From the NCBI GenBank assembly GCA_036365145.1, contig JAEOAD010000029.1, forward strand, positions 23,578,501 to 23,642,500: DNA of 64,000 nt, written 5' to 3'. This DNA comes from Orientallactaga sibirica (taxonomy: Eukaryota; Chordata; Mammalia; Rodentia; Dipodidae). Below the pieces are notes generated by a model, which was not told the DNA's origin, did no database searches, and was given only the letters and a program-made list of their open reading frames with translations. Shown here in pieces: positions 33,890-45,214 of this stretch. Position numbers and translations under genes: made by a program. Positions within the stretch are counted from its first letter, which is position 1. Each line of letters begins with the position of its first letter.

Positions 33890-36645
33890 AGTTTTTTTTT
33901 TTTTTCAGCTGAGAAGAATGTATTGTGTAGATATACCATATCTTGGTTATTCATTCATCCAATTAAGGGTTCCTGGGTTGATTCCAGTTCTTAGCTATTA
34001 TGAATCGAGCAGGTATAAACATGGTTGAGCAAATATCTCTGAACAGAGGTATGGAGCTTTTAAGGGTAAAGGCCCAGTAGGGGAATACCAGGGTTTGTTG
34101 GTAAGTCTATATTCATCCTTTTAGTAGTCTCTATATTAATTGCCACAGTGATTAAACCAGCTTAGAATCCCACCAGTAGTGAATGAGAGTTCCTATTTTT
34201 CCACATCCTCACCAACATTTTTTTTCATTTGATTTTTTAATGTTTGCTATCCTTACTGGGGTAAGGTAAAACACAGTTGTTTTAATTTGCATTTTCCTAA
34301 TGGTTGGGGATGTTGAACATTTTCTTAAGTGTGTGTTAGGCATTTGTAATTCCTCCTCTGAGAACTCCCTAATCAGTTCTCTGCCCCACTTTTGGAGTGG
34401 GTTGTGTGATCTTTTATTGTTTAGTTTTTTGAGTTCTTTGTAGATTCTACATATTATACTTCTGTCAGTGGTATAACTGGCAAAGATTTTCTCCTATTCA
34501 GTGGGTAATCTATTGGCTCTGTTTATGCTATGTTTGTTTGTGCAAAAGCTTTATAGCTTCATGACATCCCATTGGTTGAGTGCTAGACTAATTTCCTGAG
34601 CTACTGGTGTTTTGTTCATGAAGTTTTTTCACAGTCCTATATTATGTGGCATGCCTCCTATGATTTTATTTTCCAGTAGTTGAAGAGTTTAAGGTCATAT
34701 GTAGAGTTCTTTAATCTACTTGGACTTGATTTTTGTGTATGGAGAAATGAGTTGGTCCAACTTCATTTTTCTACATATGGTCATCCAATTTGTCCAACAC
34801 TGTTTGTTGAAGATGCTGTCTTTTCTCCAGTCTACATTATTGGAACCTTTGTCAAAGATCAAATAGCTGTATTTACTTGGCCGAAGGCCTGGGTCTTCAA
34901 TTCTGTTCCACTGGTGTATGTTTCTGTTTTTATGCCAGTACCATACTGTTTTTGTTACTATGGTTTTGTAATATAGCTTTGGATCAGGAGGGTTTTTTTT
35001 TTTTTTTAATTTGTTTGTTTTGAGAATATGTTTGGATAACCAAGGCCTGCTGCCAACCTGTATGACTTTTGATATCATTTCTTCAATCTCTATGAAGAAT
35101 GATGCTGATATATATATATATTTTAAATAGAACAGTCTCATTGATTTCTTTCTCTGTATATTTGTCCTTTGCATACAGAAAAGCTACTGATTTTATTCAT
35201 TGACTTTGTATCCTGCCACTTTACTGAAGGGACTAATCACCATTAGAAGTTTTGAGATGGAGTTTTGGGTTCAGTTCTTTAAGGAAGGTTTGATAGAAAT
35301 ATCCTGGACTTTTCTTTTGGGGTAGCTTTTTGATTACTTTCCAATCTCCATGGATGGGATAGAATTGTGTAGGAGATTAATCTGCCCTGAGTTTAGTTTT
35401 GGTAGGTGGTATGTGTCTAGGAATTCATGCAATTCTTCCAGATTATTCAATTTTGTGGAGTAGAGGTTTTGGAAGTATGAGTCTTCCAATTTCATTGATG
35501 TCCATTTTGGCCTCTTATTTTCATTTCTGATTTTGTTAATTTGAGATTTTTCCTTTTTTGCTTAATAAAATTGGCCAGAGGTTTGTCAGTCTTGTTTAGT
35601 TTTTTTCCAATAACCAGTTCTTCATTTCATCAATTTCTCTATAATCTTGGTTATTTCTTTCCATCTGAAGGTCTTTGGGTTGCATTCTTCTTGTTTTTCA
35701 AGTGCCTTCAGCTGGACAGTCATGGGATCTCTCTGTCTTTGTAATGAAGGTATTTAGTGCTATGAATTTTCCCCTTAGGATGGCCTTCATTGTGTCCTAT
35801 AAGTTTTGATAGATTTTGTTTTCATTATCATCCAATTCTAGGAATTTTACAATTTCTTTTGTGATTTCTTTCACTACCCATTCATTGTTTAAATGTATGT
35901 TGTTTAGTATCTAGTAGCTGGTAGAGTTTTTGATGTCTCTTGTTGTTAATTTCTAGTTTTAAAGCATTGTGATCTGACATGATTCAGGAAGTTACTTCAA
36001 TTTTCCTGATTATATGGTGACATGCTTTATAACCTACTGTATGATCAATTTTGGATAAGGTTCCATGGGCTGCTGAGAAGAATGTTTATTCTGTAGTGTT
36101 GGGGTGGAAAGCTCTATAGAAGTCCATTAGGTCTAGTTGATCTATGATGTTATTGGGCTCTATTATTCCCCTGTTGATTTTCTGTTTGCATGATGTATTG
36201 AAGTTAGTGGAGTATTGGTCTCTGACTATGATTCTGTTGGTGTTTATTTCTGTTTTGTTGTCAAGTAGATTATGTTTCATAAAATGTGGTGTACCTGTGT
36301 TTGGTTCATATATATTTATGATTGTGATGTACTCATGTTGGATCATTCCCTTGATGAGTAAGAAATGGCCTTCTTTGTCCTTTTTGATTAGTTTTGGTTT
36401 TAAGTCTATTTTGTCACATATTAATATAGCAACACCCACTTTTTTTTTAATTTCCACTTGCTTGAAATATCATTTTATATCCTTTCACCCTGAGGAGATG
36501 TCTATCTTTACTGGTAAGGTGGGTTTCTTGAATATAGCAGATAGAAGGGTTCATTTATTTTTGATCAGCCCTAATAACTTGTGTGTTTTGATGGTGAGTT
36601 AAGGCCATTAATATTTAAATATTAATATTTATATTACTGTGAGGT
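33890..36645 (-). pseudogene. LINE-1 ORF2 with reverse-transcriptase core deleted
   Basis: The ORF2 start region (LNINGL-type) lies near 36610-36595. Endonuclease fragments follow, including a 123-codon open piece (36086-36457) with 'GVAILI' and 'INIYEPN', both typical of the L1 endonuclease. The linker between endonuclease and reverse transcriptase occupies about 36080-35290. Downstream of the deletion at about 35270, a frame at 34716-35174 keeps thumb and C-terminal wording such as '[17 protein letters not shown]'. The catalytic FADD/YADD segment is absent. Frames are broken repeatedly. Confidence 0.88.
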
Positions 36646-36829
36646 TTAAATTAATCTCTTCCATGAGGAGGTGTTGTGTGGGGTGCTTTCTTGTGCTTTA
36701 TACTATGTAGATCCTGGTCTATTTTTGGTTATTGTGCTCTTTTTCATGTTGGCTCTTAGGATTGGTTGTTTGACTGTTCTGTGTGGAATATCCCCTTAAA
36801 ATTCTTTGTAGTTTTGGCTTTGTGTTCAT

Positions 36830-37320
36830 ATAATTATAGAATTGACGTTTTCACGGAGAATTTTCCTTTCACCATCTATTGTGAGAGATACTTTTGCTGG
36901 ATAGAGTAGCTTGGTGTGGAAGCCATAGTTTTTTAGACTTTGAAGTCTTCCATTCCAGGCCCTTCTGTCTTTCAGGGTTTCCATTGAGAAATATGATTTA
37001 ATTGTGATGAGATTGCCTTTGTATATTTTTGAGTTTTTTCTCTCTTGCTGCTTTTAACATTTTCTGTTTGTATTCATTGTTGAGTTTTATCTCTGCCATG
37101 TCTTAGAGAGTTTCTTCTTTGGTCCTGTCTATTTGGTGTTTGATGGACTTCTTATATCAGGAGGGGCCTCTCTTTTGAGAGTTTGGGAAGTTTTCTTTAA
37201 GAATTTTGTTGAATATGTATTCTATGCCTCTGTCCTGGATTTTCTGTCCTTCTTCTATACCCATGATCTGGTTGTTTGGTCATTTTAGAGTCTCCAATAA
37301 TTCCCTCTTACTTTTTTCAC
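36830..37320 (-). pseudogene. LINE-1 ORF1 C-terminal remnant
   Basis: The minus strand carries the RRM and C-terminal domain region of ORF1p, with equivalents of 'ETLKDRRAWNG' near 36970 and 'YPAKVSLTIDGE' near 36890. The coiled-coil N-terminal part is absent; sequence identity ends at the T tract at about 37320. Confidence 0.85.
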
Positions 37321-37662
37321 TTTTTTTTTTTTTTTTTTTTTTTTTTTGTGACTTAGCAAAAAGACAGTGCACCCTCTGACTCAGGTGAACAAGGATGTTG
37401 GTACCCAGTGGCCAGTGGGGATAGTAGAGCAAATGGACTGTTTCCACAGCCCACACAGGGACCAGGCCTCCAGGGAACTGGGAGGAGCCAGGAACCAGGG
37501 ATCTGGCCTACTCACTTTACGCTGCACCTGCCTACCCACACTGTCTGGTGCAGGGATCCTGGACCGGGGAACTGGGAGGTGCCAGGAAACACGGATCTGG
37601 CATACTCCAGGCCACCCCTTCCCACCCACACCATCCAGCCAGTCAATATTTTTTTTTGAATT
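37321..37662. repeat. T tract plus GC-rich block with two tandem units
   Basis: A T run at 37321-37347 is followed by about 300 bases of unusually GC-rich sequence. It holds two roughly 100-base units, each with 'gggaactgggagg', 'gccagga', 'ggatctggc' and 'tactc', starting near 37470 and 37565. It does not match the 5'UTR units of the L1 at 15993-16730 by eye. It may be the 5'UTR of another L1 subfamily or an unrelated insertion with its own poly-T/A tail. Confidence 0.6.
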
Positions 37663-39311
37663 TTTAAAAGACACATAAACTATAACAATTTAAGTTCTTT
37701 TATAACAATAAAGCAAATATATGAATGAAGTTGCAGCTTGCCCTCAATTTCAACATATGCCTTTTAAGCACCTTTTTGGCTAAATAGTAAAGAGACTATG
37801 AGGGCAAGCTGCAAACTTTTGCTGCTATCTCTTTACTGTTTGCTCACATTTTCATGTGTAAATTCTATCATTTCTCACTCTAAGATCAATGCTAGCTCGT
37901 AATTCTATGCTTACCTATCAATACTATTAGAAACTCCCACTTTAAAGGTTTAAAAGAATTACTGAAATCTTTTCAAGTTACTAACAGATTTAGAAACTCT
38001 TCATTTATCAATCATATATTTGCTTATGTTGTAAATTTCTTTTTAGGGATTAAAAAGAGTAAGTTAAGTTGAAAATATTAGTGGATGAGGGAGACTGTCA
38101 GATAATTTTTTTCCTTTTCTAATTAAGTTTGTAAGCTTCATAAATCATGGGGGACTTAAATATTACCTAATTTGAATAATAATCAAAGTTGAATAAATTG
38201 TAATTCTTTAGAAAATTTCTAACCTCCATAGCTACATGTTTTTTCATGCCTACTTTTTTTTTTTTTATTTAATAGGATCTAGGGATGCCATAGTTAAGTA
38301 CACATTCTTAATTGGCTCCACCCTCTTGTCATTTTTGAATCACTGATCTAGTCAATTTCCCTACCTCTCAAATGAGGAGGGCAATGAGTTAATCAGTCAA
38401 TCAATGTGATCATTTCATTTATACTCAGCTGTCTTGATTTCTGGTTGAGAGTCTGCTTGTTAACATTGCCACATCTATTAAGAGATGACACCTTTTATTA
38501 ACCTGCCTAATAAACAGGCAAATTTATAGAACTTCAATTTGGCAAAAGCCATAGGTCTTGGGGTCCAAAAATTTCACAGAAACCACCTGTGTCCATTTTC
38601 CTGGGCAAACTATTAGCTTGATGAGAATGCAATTTCTGAAGGAGGCAGATTGATCAATTTAAAATAGAGCCAGAAGAATTAGCCTCATATGCATGGCTTT
38701 GCTATCAGATCAAGTAGAAGACTAGCCAGGATGCATAGATCTCATGTTTGTACAAATCTCACAAGGGATCATGAGAAAAGAAATGGAAAGACCAAAAGTT
38801 TTCAATAAAAATTTCAGCTCACACCAATGCCATACATCAGGGGTAATTTGCTAATAAACTGGCACATTGAGCATCTTGAAAATAAAATTAGGAAGCAAAT
38901 CCCCTTGCATTCAAAAGGTGGAAGAAATTAGTGGAGTTAATGGGTTTTATGGAAACATTTGCTATTAATTTGCTCTGCCAGAATGTAAAGGCAAACCATT
39001 AAATTCAGAATAATGAAGCTTAATCCAAGGCAGAGATGAGGGTGCCTTTGAATGGCAATAACTTTACCAGCTTGGAAGAGATTTTGTTCAGTTGTTTCAT
39101 CCAAACAAGATGATTCAGCTGAAGGTACACATATTTCCTATTATGATAGCCTGCTGATAACAACAGAATGTAAGATAGGAGGAAATAAATGATAAGGAAC
39201 AAAAAGCTTCCATGTTACATTTTACACTCAAGACTATCTACATAATGACCAAGTGAATGCCTATTCATTTATTTAAATTGATTCTTGGCTATTATTTATC
39301 CACAGTTCAAC
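37663..39311. other. repeat-free AT-rich stretch, candidate conserved non-coding DNA
   Basis: No transposon is recognised. The part 38330-39220 looks unlike decayed neutral sequence here: homeodomain-type TAAT/ATTA cores and octamer-like ATGCATGG recur and simple repeats are absent. No reading frame is convincing. Conservation is a guess that needs alignment. Confidence 0.35.
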
Positions 39312-39325
39312 CAGTTCAACTTTTT

Positions 39326-39483
39326 TGTTTTTTTTTTTTTTTCTTTTTTTTTTTTTTTTTGGTTTTTCCAGGTAAGGTCTCACACACTATGTAGTCTCAG
39401 GTTGGCCTTGAACTCATGGTGATCCTCCTACCTCTGCTTCCTGAGTGCTGGGTTTAAAGGCCTGTGCCACCACACCCGGCTCA
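39326..39483 (-). repeat. B1 SINE, minus strand, with internal deletion
   Basis: A T tract is followed by inverse B1, but the 'ctagcccaggctgacctgga' part is missing between 'aaggtctcaca' and 'cactatgtagtctcagg'. Exact target duplications CAGTTCAACTTTTT (39312-39325 and 39484-39497). Confidence 0.95.
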
Positions 39484-39497
39484 CAGTTCAACTTTTT

Positions 39498-40958
39498 AAG
39501 AAAGATAACATAAAATAACTAAACTTTGAAATTTTCAATACTTTATTTTAACCAACTTACCTTTTTCTTCTGGGCAATGAAAAACTTGATTATGACCTTT
39601 ATAGAAGTGATCAAGTCTTGCCCTCCCAATCTCAGCATTTCTCATTATAGCCTGTTAGGCTACATTGATTCTTGAGTCCTCTGAAGAACAAGTTTCCAAA
39701 TGCAGGGTCAGAGAGTCACCCCCCAAATCAGCTACAGTATAGGTGAAACAGAGAGACATGCACCCTACTCATATAATTTTTGATTCAATAGGACCAAGGA
39801 GAGTTGAGAAGTTGGAAAACCTCCTTGATATTTTGGAAAGATTGTCTTTGTAATATTTTGCTAGATCACAGGGAATCTTTGAATGTCTTGGAAAGAAAAT
39901 ATAAGCTGACATTTGTTTAAACAACTCTAATGTAAAGAAATTAATTAATATATAAGTCACATTCTGATAATGCAAATCATTATATTGAGTCACTAGCTGT
40001 CTTGGTAAAAACAACAAATTGCTATTTGTTCTGATCTCTGAAATAAATCCATCTATACATCTTTACACAAACCCCATATGCATGCACTTATCTCTGAACT
40101 CAGGAATACAAACATAACTCAGCATTTTTTTTTACTTCCTACTTCAGCTCCTCTTTCACCTTTTCCAGCTTAATGGACAGCCATTTGCCAAAGCTATCTC
40201 CCTTCCTCCAAAACCACAGTACAAGCTTTGGCATATACATCATTCATATCTCATGGACTACCCTATCATAATGCACCTAAGTAAATACTATTTTACTTAA
40301 AATATAAGCAACACTTTCCTTGTCTGAAAATAGCCCAAATGCTTAGATTAATACAAAAAAAAAAAAATGTCTCTAACCCTATTCTTTCCCACAAAGCAAT
40401 TAAAATCTTTTGGGAGACATAATCCAAAAGGATCAAAAATAATTAAAAATAGCAAAATGCATTAATTAGAAAGTTTCATTTCTTTGTACATATGACCACA
40501 GAGGATATAAGAAAGAGGAGCTTAGATGAGTATATCTATGGGCCATGTATTTTTGTCAGGTGAAATTTTGAGAATACTGTAGGGATAAATAGTGTAACTG
40601 TAATATTCACTCTACCAGAGTTTAATCTTCATCCAAATACTTTGAAACAGAGGATAAAATTTAGAAACAAGAAAAATTCTCGTATTTATTTGTAATCTGA
40701 TAATTTGTACATCTAGTACAAATTATTGTAGTATAATAGTACTTTTGTTGAATTTATATTTAAAGAAACTTAAAATGAAAGGCCTATGTCAAACACTGGG
40801 CAAATCTATAAACTTTTGGCTTTCATGTGAATCTCTACATCTCTGATTTGAAAGTAACACTAAGAACAATGATCAGATGGCAGGTACTGTGAATATCTAG
40901 GTGGAACTCTTGCTACTATCTTTCTACTTAGGAGTCATGAGAAAAATAAGGTGATTTG
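39498..40958. other. unique AT-rich DNA
   Basis: No gene or repeat recognised apart from an A tract at about 40355-40367. Confidence 0.5.
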
Positions 40959-40970
40959 GGAAAGAGAAAT

Positions 40971-41212
40971 TGTTTTCATTATTATTTGAAAGAGATACAG
41001 AGAGAGCTAGAGAGAGAGAAAAAGAGAGAGAATGGGCTCACCAGCAGCCTCTCAGCCACTGTGAACAAACTCCAGACATATGCGCCCCCTTGTGGGCAAG
41101 TATGGCATTGGGTTACTTTTGTGTCTGGCTAAACGTGGGATCTGGAGATTGGAACCGGCATTCTTAGGCTTGGCAGGCAGGTCCCTTAACCGCCAAGCCA
41201 TCTCTCCAGCCC
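40971..41212 (-). repeat. tRNA-like SINE, long subfamily, minus strand
   Basis: Inverse copy of the long subfamily ('ctggagattggaaccggcat', inverted head GCCATCTCTCCAGCCC). Duplications GGAAAGAGAAAT (40959-40970) and GGAAAGGGAAAT (41213-41224) differ at one base. Carries the inverse CTCF-like core at 41082-41095. Confidence 0.95.
41082..41095 (-). promoter_or_regulatory. CTCF-like core motif inside a SINE
   Basis: The minus strand reads CCACAAGGGGGCGC, identical to the motif at 18934-18947 and opposite in orientation. Occupancy is unknown. Confidence 0.5.
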
Positions 41213-41224
41213 GGAAAGGGAAAT

Positions 41225-41631
41225 ATTTAAGCATATTCTCCTTTTAATTTTTATTTCTTATAAGTATTACCCTTTTCTTTTCAACCTCTGAAATTATAGT
41301 TTCACATTCAAGTTTGATTAAAATTAAGTAATTTTAATCAATAATATTGTATATCTCAAAACACTATTTACGTTTAAACAAGAATCAAGTCTCCCTAAGT
41401 GGATTACATATTAAATCGGAGTTTTTAGTCCTCCCTTTGACTGCTCATTTACTTAGTAATCCTCCAAAAAGTGCCTTAGGTGTCAGGGACCTGATCCAGA
41501 ACTTCAGTCTATGAAAATGAAAACTTCCTATGGCCTAATTCTAATGTGTCCACAGTCATGTATGGGAGACAGTTACTGAAACAAAGGTAGTTTCCCATAA
41601 TGTAGCTAACCCAGACAGCTCTGTTTATCAG
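41225..41631. other. unique AT-rich DNA
   Basis: No gene or repeat recognised. Confidence 0.5.
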
Positions 41632-42010
41632 TTACTGTTCTCCTTGCTATGACAAAAAAAATCCAAGAATACACAAATTAAGGGAAGAAGAGTTTGTTTT
41701 GGGTTATCATACCAGTGTTTATCATCCATCATGGCAGGCAAGCCATGAGGACAGGATCATGAAAGCACTGGTTAGTCACATTGGTCATATTCAATCCACA
41801 GTCAGGAAGCAGACAGCAATGAATACTAGTTCTCAGTTTATTTTATTCTTTGTATTTAGTTCAGGAGTCTAGACTGTGGGATGCCACTAACTACATTTAG
41901 GGTGGGTCTTCTCATTTCAATTAAACTAATGTAAAAACTCCATCTCAGACATGCCCAGAGATTTGTTTCCAGACTAATTCTAAATCCCAACAATTTAACA
42001 ATCAATATTA
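41632..42010 (-). mobile_element. MaLR-type solo LTR, minus strand
   Basis: The plus strand reads in the inverse order 'gttactgttctccttgctat', 'catccatcatggcaggcaag', 'cagtcaggaagcagaca', 'acatttagggtgggtcttct', 'cagacatgcccagagatttg', 'ctaattctaaatcccaacaa', a layout shared with the left LTR at 46203-46600. No internal region flanks it. Confidence 0.8.
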
Positions 42011-43080
42011 ACTCTCTGGGAACCGAGAAGTCACATTTCACTAGAGTGTATGTTTTATGTGTACATTTAGAGGTGGATTACAGAATGTATTTTTAAATAA
42101 AAACTTGATTAATTAATTAATATGACATAACATAGTCTTGATGATAAAGAACTAAATGTGTGAATCTGGCTTATGGATAAAGAGCAAGAAAGCAGAATTC
42201 CATATGCAAACAGGATAGGTACAGAGGGATAAGAAATGGGAATATGTTTGAGGGATGGCATTTTATAGAATGGTCCAAGAAAGCTATAAGAAGGGAGGAA
42301 AAGTAAACTATAAACAAAAACCAATGGTTTTCAGTTCATGAAAGTGTATGTGAGAAGAGACAACTTTTATTTTTATGTTTTCCTTTGGTCTAAAAAGACT
42401 AGAGAAAAAAATTTTTATCAAGTAAAAATCAGAGCAAATTAATGATAAGTGTCTTTTAGGGCAAGATATCTGTAATGGGTGATAAGCACTGACTGTCATT
42501 TGATTAAGCTACTCATATTATTCCTACTCCCAGAAATTTTCAATCATTTTCAATCATTTAAAACAAAATTAAGTGTCTTTGAGAATGAATGAGTAATCTA
42601 ATTGGTCAGGAATCTACAGCTTACTTTGCCTTGCTGCTCATCTCCTCAAACACTTCTACATGATTACCTCATTTAAATTTTGGGAAAAGGACAAAGATTG
42701 TGTTAACCACACTAGTCACATGTTGAACTAGATTTACCGAGAAAATGAACAAATTGTTTTATCTCTGACTTACTGTTTTTCTCAATTCTAGAAGTAGAGC
42801 CTTCATATCTACTCAGTGGCCTACTGATTCGAGTGTTATGGTTTAAAAAAATTGTGTAGAGAAACCAAAACTTAATTTGACCAAGTTATATAGGATAGAT
42901 ATGATAATATGGAGAAAATTTGAGTTTCTTGTAGACTGACAAATGTGTGAGGAGCCAGTTTAATTGATATAAAAAAAGTACAGAGTAGAGTTGATGTAAA
43001 ATGGTGGGGTTCAATAGGAGTTAGCTTCAGTTCTGTGAATGCACTCTTTGGGTCTTTATTCAATTGTAGCAAAGACTCTG
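42011..43080. other. unique AT-rich DNA
   Basis: No gene or repeat recognised. Confidence 0.5.
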
Positions 43081-43785
43081 AGAATTATAAATTGTGAGTT
43101 GTTAAGTTTGTTTAGGGAGGAAACATGAATTATGAGGCTTAGAGTAGGGGGAATTAAGATCTAGGCAGGGGCTAGGTGAAAGACTCAAGCAAGCCAGAGG
43201 AGAATTAAGGTCCAGGGAGGAGTCCAGCTGAAAGACTGAAGCAAGAGAATTCTCCTTCTTGCCTGGCTGAAATGGGGCAGAGGAGCTGGAGAGAATCTCT
43301 TATCAAAGGGGTGCACACGGAAGACAAAACACAAAAGCCAAAAGATCACCTTCAAATAAAAGACCAGTGAGGGTTAGGGAAAGTTAAGGACTCAAAGATC
43401 AAAGAAAAATAATACATATAATCAAAGTGATAAATTACCCCAACACATGACACAGACAGAAGGCAAGCAGAGAAATATGCAGGCTGAGAGAAGTACTCTT
43501 GAAAGGAAAAGACAGCCTTACACGTGTGTGTTCAGGAAAGGTCACAGGAAAAACAGGAGGGACTTATGTGGTCAACCTTATTTATATGGACCAGACATCC
43601 AATTCATGTGAGCCTTGTTATCAGATTCAGTTGTAATGAGAGACCTCATTGACTTGTGGACTCAGGTGGTTGATCCAGAGGAGCTGAACTGAAGAAGAAA
43701 CAGGAAATTCCTGCTGGCAGCCATCTTGGATGAGACAGGATCTGACTTGAGTTCCAATTTTGCCAGTGTGGAAAAAATGGCATTG
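43081..43785. other. unclassified purine-rich block, possible old LTR
   Basis: This 700-base block is richer in G and A than its surroundings and contains a tandem duplication (43151-43249), an AATAAAAG near 43357 and 'ctggcagccatcttggatga' near 43714. It could be an eroded ERV LTR, but no clear termini or target duplication are visible. Confidence 0.3.
43151..43249. repeat. imperfect 51-bp tandem duplication
   Basis: Two units starting GAATTAAG at 43151 and 43202 share 'ct/ccagg.aggg..', 'tgaaagact.aagcaag' and 'agag'. Confidence 0.85.
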
Positions 43786-44883
43786 TATCATCTTTTTTTG
43801 ATATTCTGTCCCTGACTGTCTGTAAAGAGCTATCTTACTCCTGTTTCTCCTTCAGATTGGTCAATCTTTTATAAATATGACTAACAAACTCAACTATTCT
43901 TCCATTTTATATAACCTATTGAAGCATTATGTAATTAAGTACAGTTCCACTTTTTGGCACACAGTTAAATATTTTTGCATTCTGGAAGGAACAAAATGGG
44001 TAGTGTTAAAATCACATTTTTGTGCTTAAGAATAAATTGAAATTAAACGTATACATACTTTTCTCTCAATGATCCATTTCTGTAAAATGTTACCATAGAA
44101 GAATAATTCTGAATGACTTTCAGTTTTCAAAATAATGTGGCAGTGTTATGTTTCTGTTACTGAAACCAGCAAGTAAACAAGTAGGAAAGCTTTATCATAG
44201 TTTCAGTTTGTTTCAGTCAATGGTCAGTTGGGTACTATTGTATAGCAAGAGCATTGGCAGAGGAATTCCATTTCTTTAATGACTGATAGTGCAAAAGAAG
44301 TAATAGCGGGTGCCAGAGAGCACATGATTCCATTTTCCATAATGACTCCAATGACCAAAGACATTCCACTAGACTACATACCTTCTTAACAGTACTAAGG
44401 GTAAAAGACCAAGCTTTTCACACTTTCCACAGATTTTTCTGGAACCAAACCATCATAACAGCGATACATAAATGGATTTACATGCGCATAACTACTTAGT
44501 TTATTTCAGTTCTCCAAATGATGAAGTATTATTAAGTCATGCTGATTATTAAATCTGAATGTATATGCTATTTTAAAGGAGCAATCAATAGACTTTACAC
44601 AGGATATTAGAAATAAGTCTTGCTTCATTTCTGAGCAATTCAGATAGGTACACTCCAAGTTATTTATATTAACATGGGCTCTTAATATATAACAGTATAG
44701 TAGAGTTTTGTTTTATTATATATAAATATGTATATATGTTCTATGGAAATTTATATGTACTTATAAAAGCAATACTTCTTATCCATTTGAAACAACAATC
44801 AGTTCTCAGTTGTGTGTTATATAATACTACAATGCTGTACTTAGAGTCCCCTACCAATCCCATCCTCAATTACATGACTCCAC
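43786..44883. other. unique AT-rich DNA
   Basis: No gene or repeat recognised. Confidence 0.5.
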
Positions 44884-44898
44884 CATATTGAGTTCTTT

Positions 44899-45081
44899 CT
44901 TTATTTATTTGGGAGAGAGAGATAGAGAGAATGGGCATATCAGGGCCTCTAGCTACTGCAAACAAACTCCAGATGCATGTGCCCCCTTGTGCATCTGGCT
45001 TACGTGGGTCCCGGAGAATCAAACCGGGATACTTTGGCTTTGCAGGCAAATGCCTTAACCACTAAGCAATCTCTACAGCCC
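44899..45081 (-). repeat. tRNA-like SINE, minus strand
   Basis: Short-subfamily copy. Duplications CATATTGAGTTCTTT (44884-44898) and CATACTGAGTTCTTT (45082-45096) differ at one base. The minus strand has GCACAAGGGGGCAC at 44979-44992, a weaker CTCF-like word. Confidence 0.95.
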
Positions 45082-45214
45082 CATACTGAGTTCTTTAACT
45101 TGCAGCCTTCAATGTCTTGTCTGTTTTATTTATGAGTCATTTGTTTCAAATTTATGGTTTAATAATATAATTATAACTTTTGGTTGCTATTGCTTTAAAA
45201 GCAGTTCTTTTTTT

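Larger units (their letters stand above)
33312..37330 (-). mobile_element. LINE-1, minus strand, internally deleted
   Basis: On the minus strand the order is part of ORF1 (about 37320 to 36830), ORF2 start (about 36640), ORF2 to about 33890, then 3'UTR to 33312. The 3'UTR matches the copy at 61620-61990 read inversely. ORF2 spans only about 2.75 kb compared with the usual ~3.8 kb. Near 35255-35285 the post-catalytic reverse-transcriptase part joins directly to the pre-catalytic part, so about 1 kb is missing. The distal 3'UTR and poly-A are missing too. Confidence 0.9.

Noticed and set aside
34680..36602. several 98-152 codon open frames on both strands
   Set aside because: The minus-strand ones are pieces of the broken LINE-1 ORF2; the plus-strand ones are their shadows.
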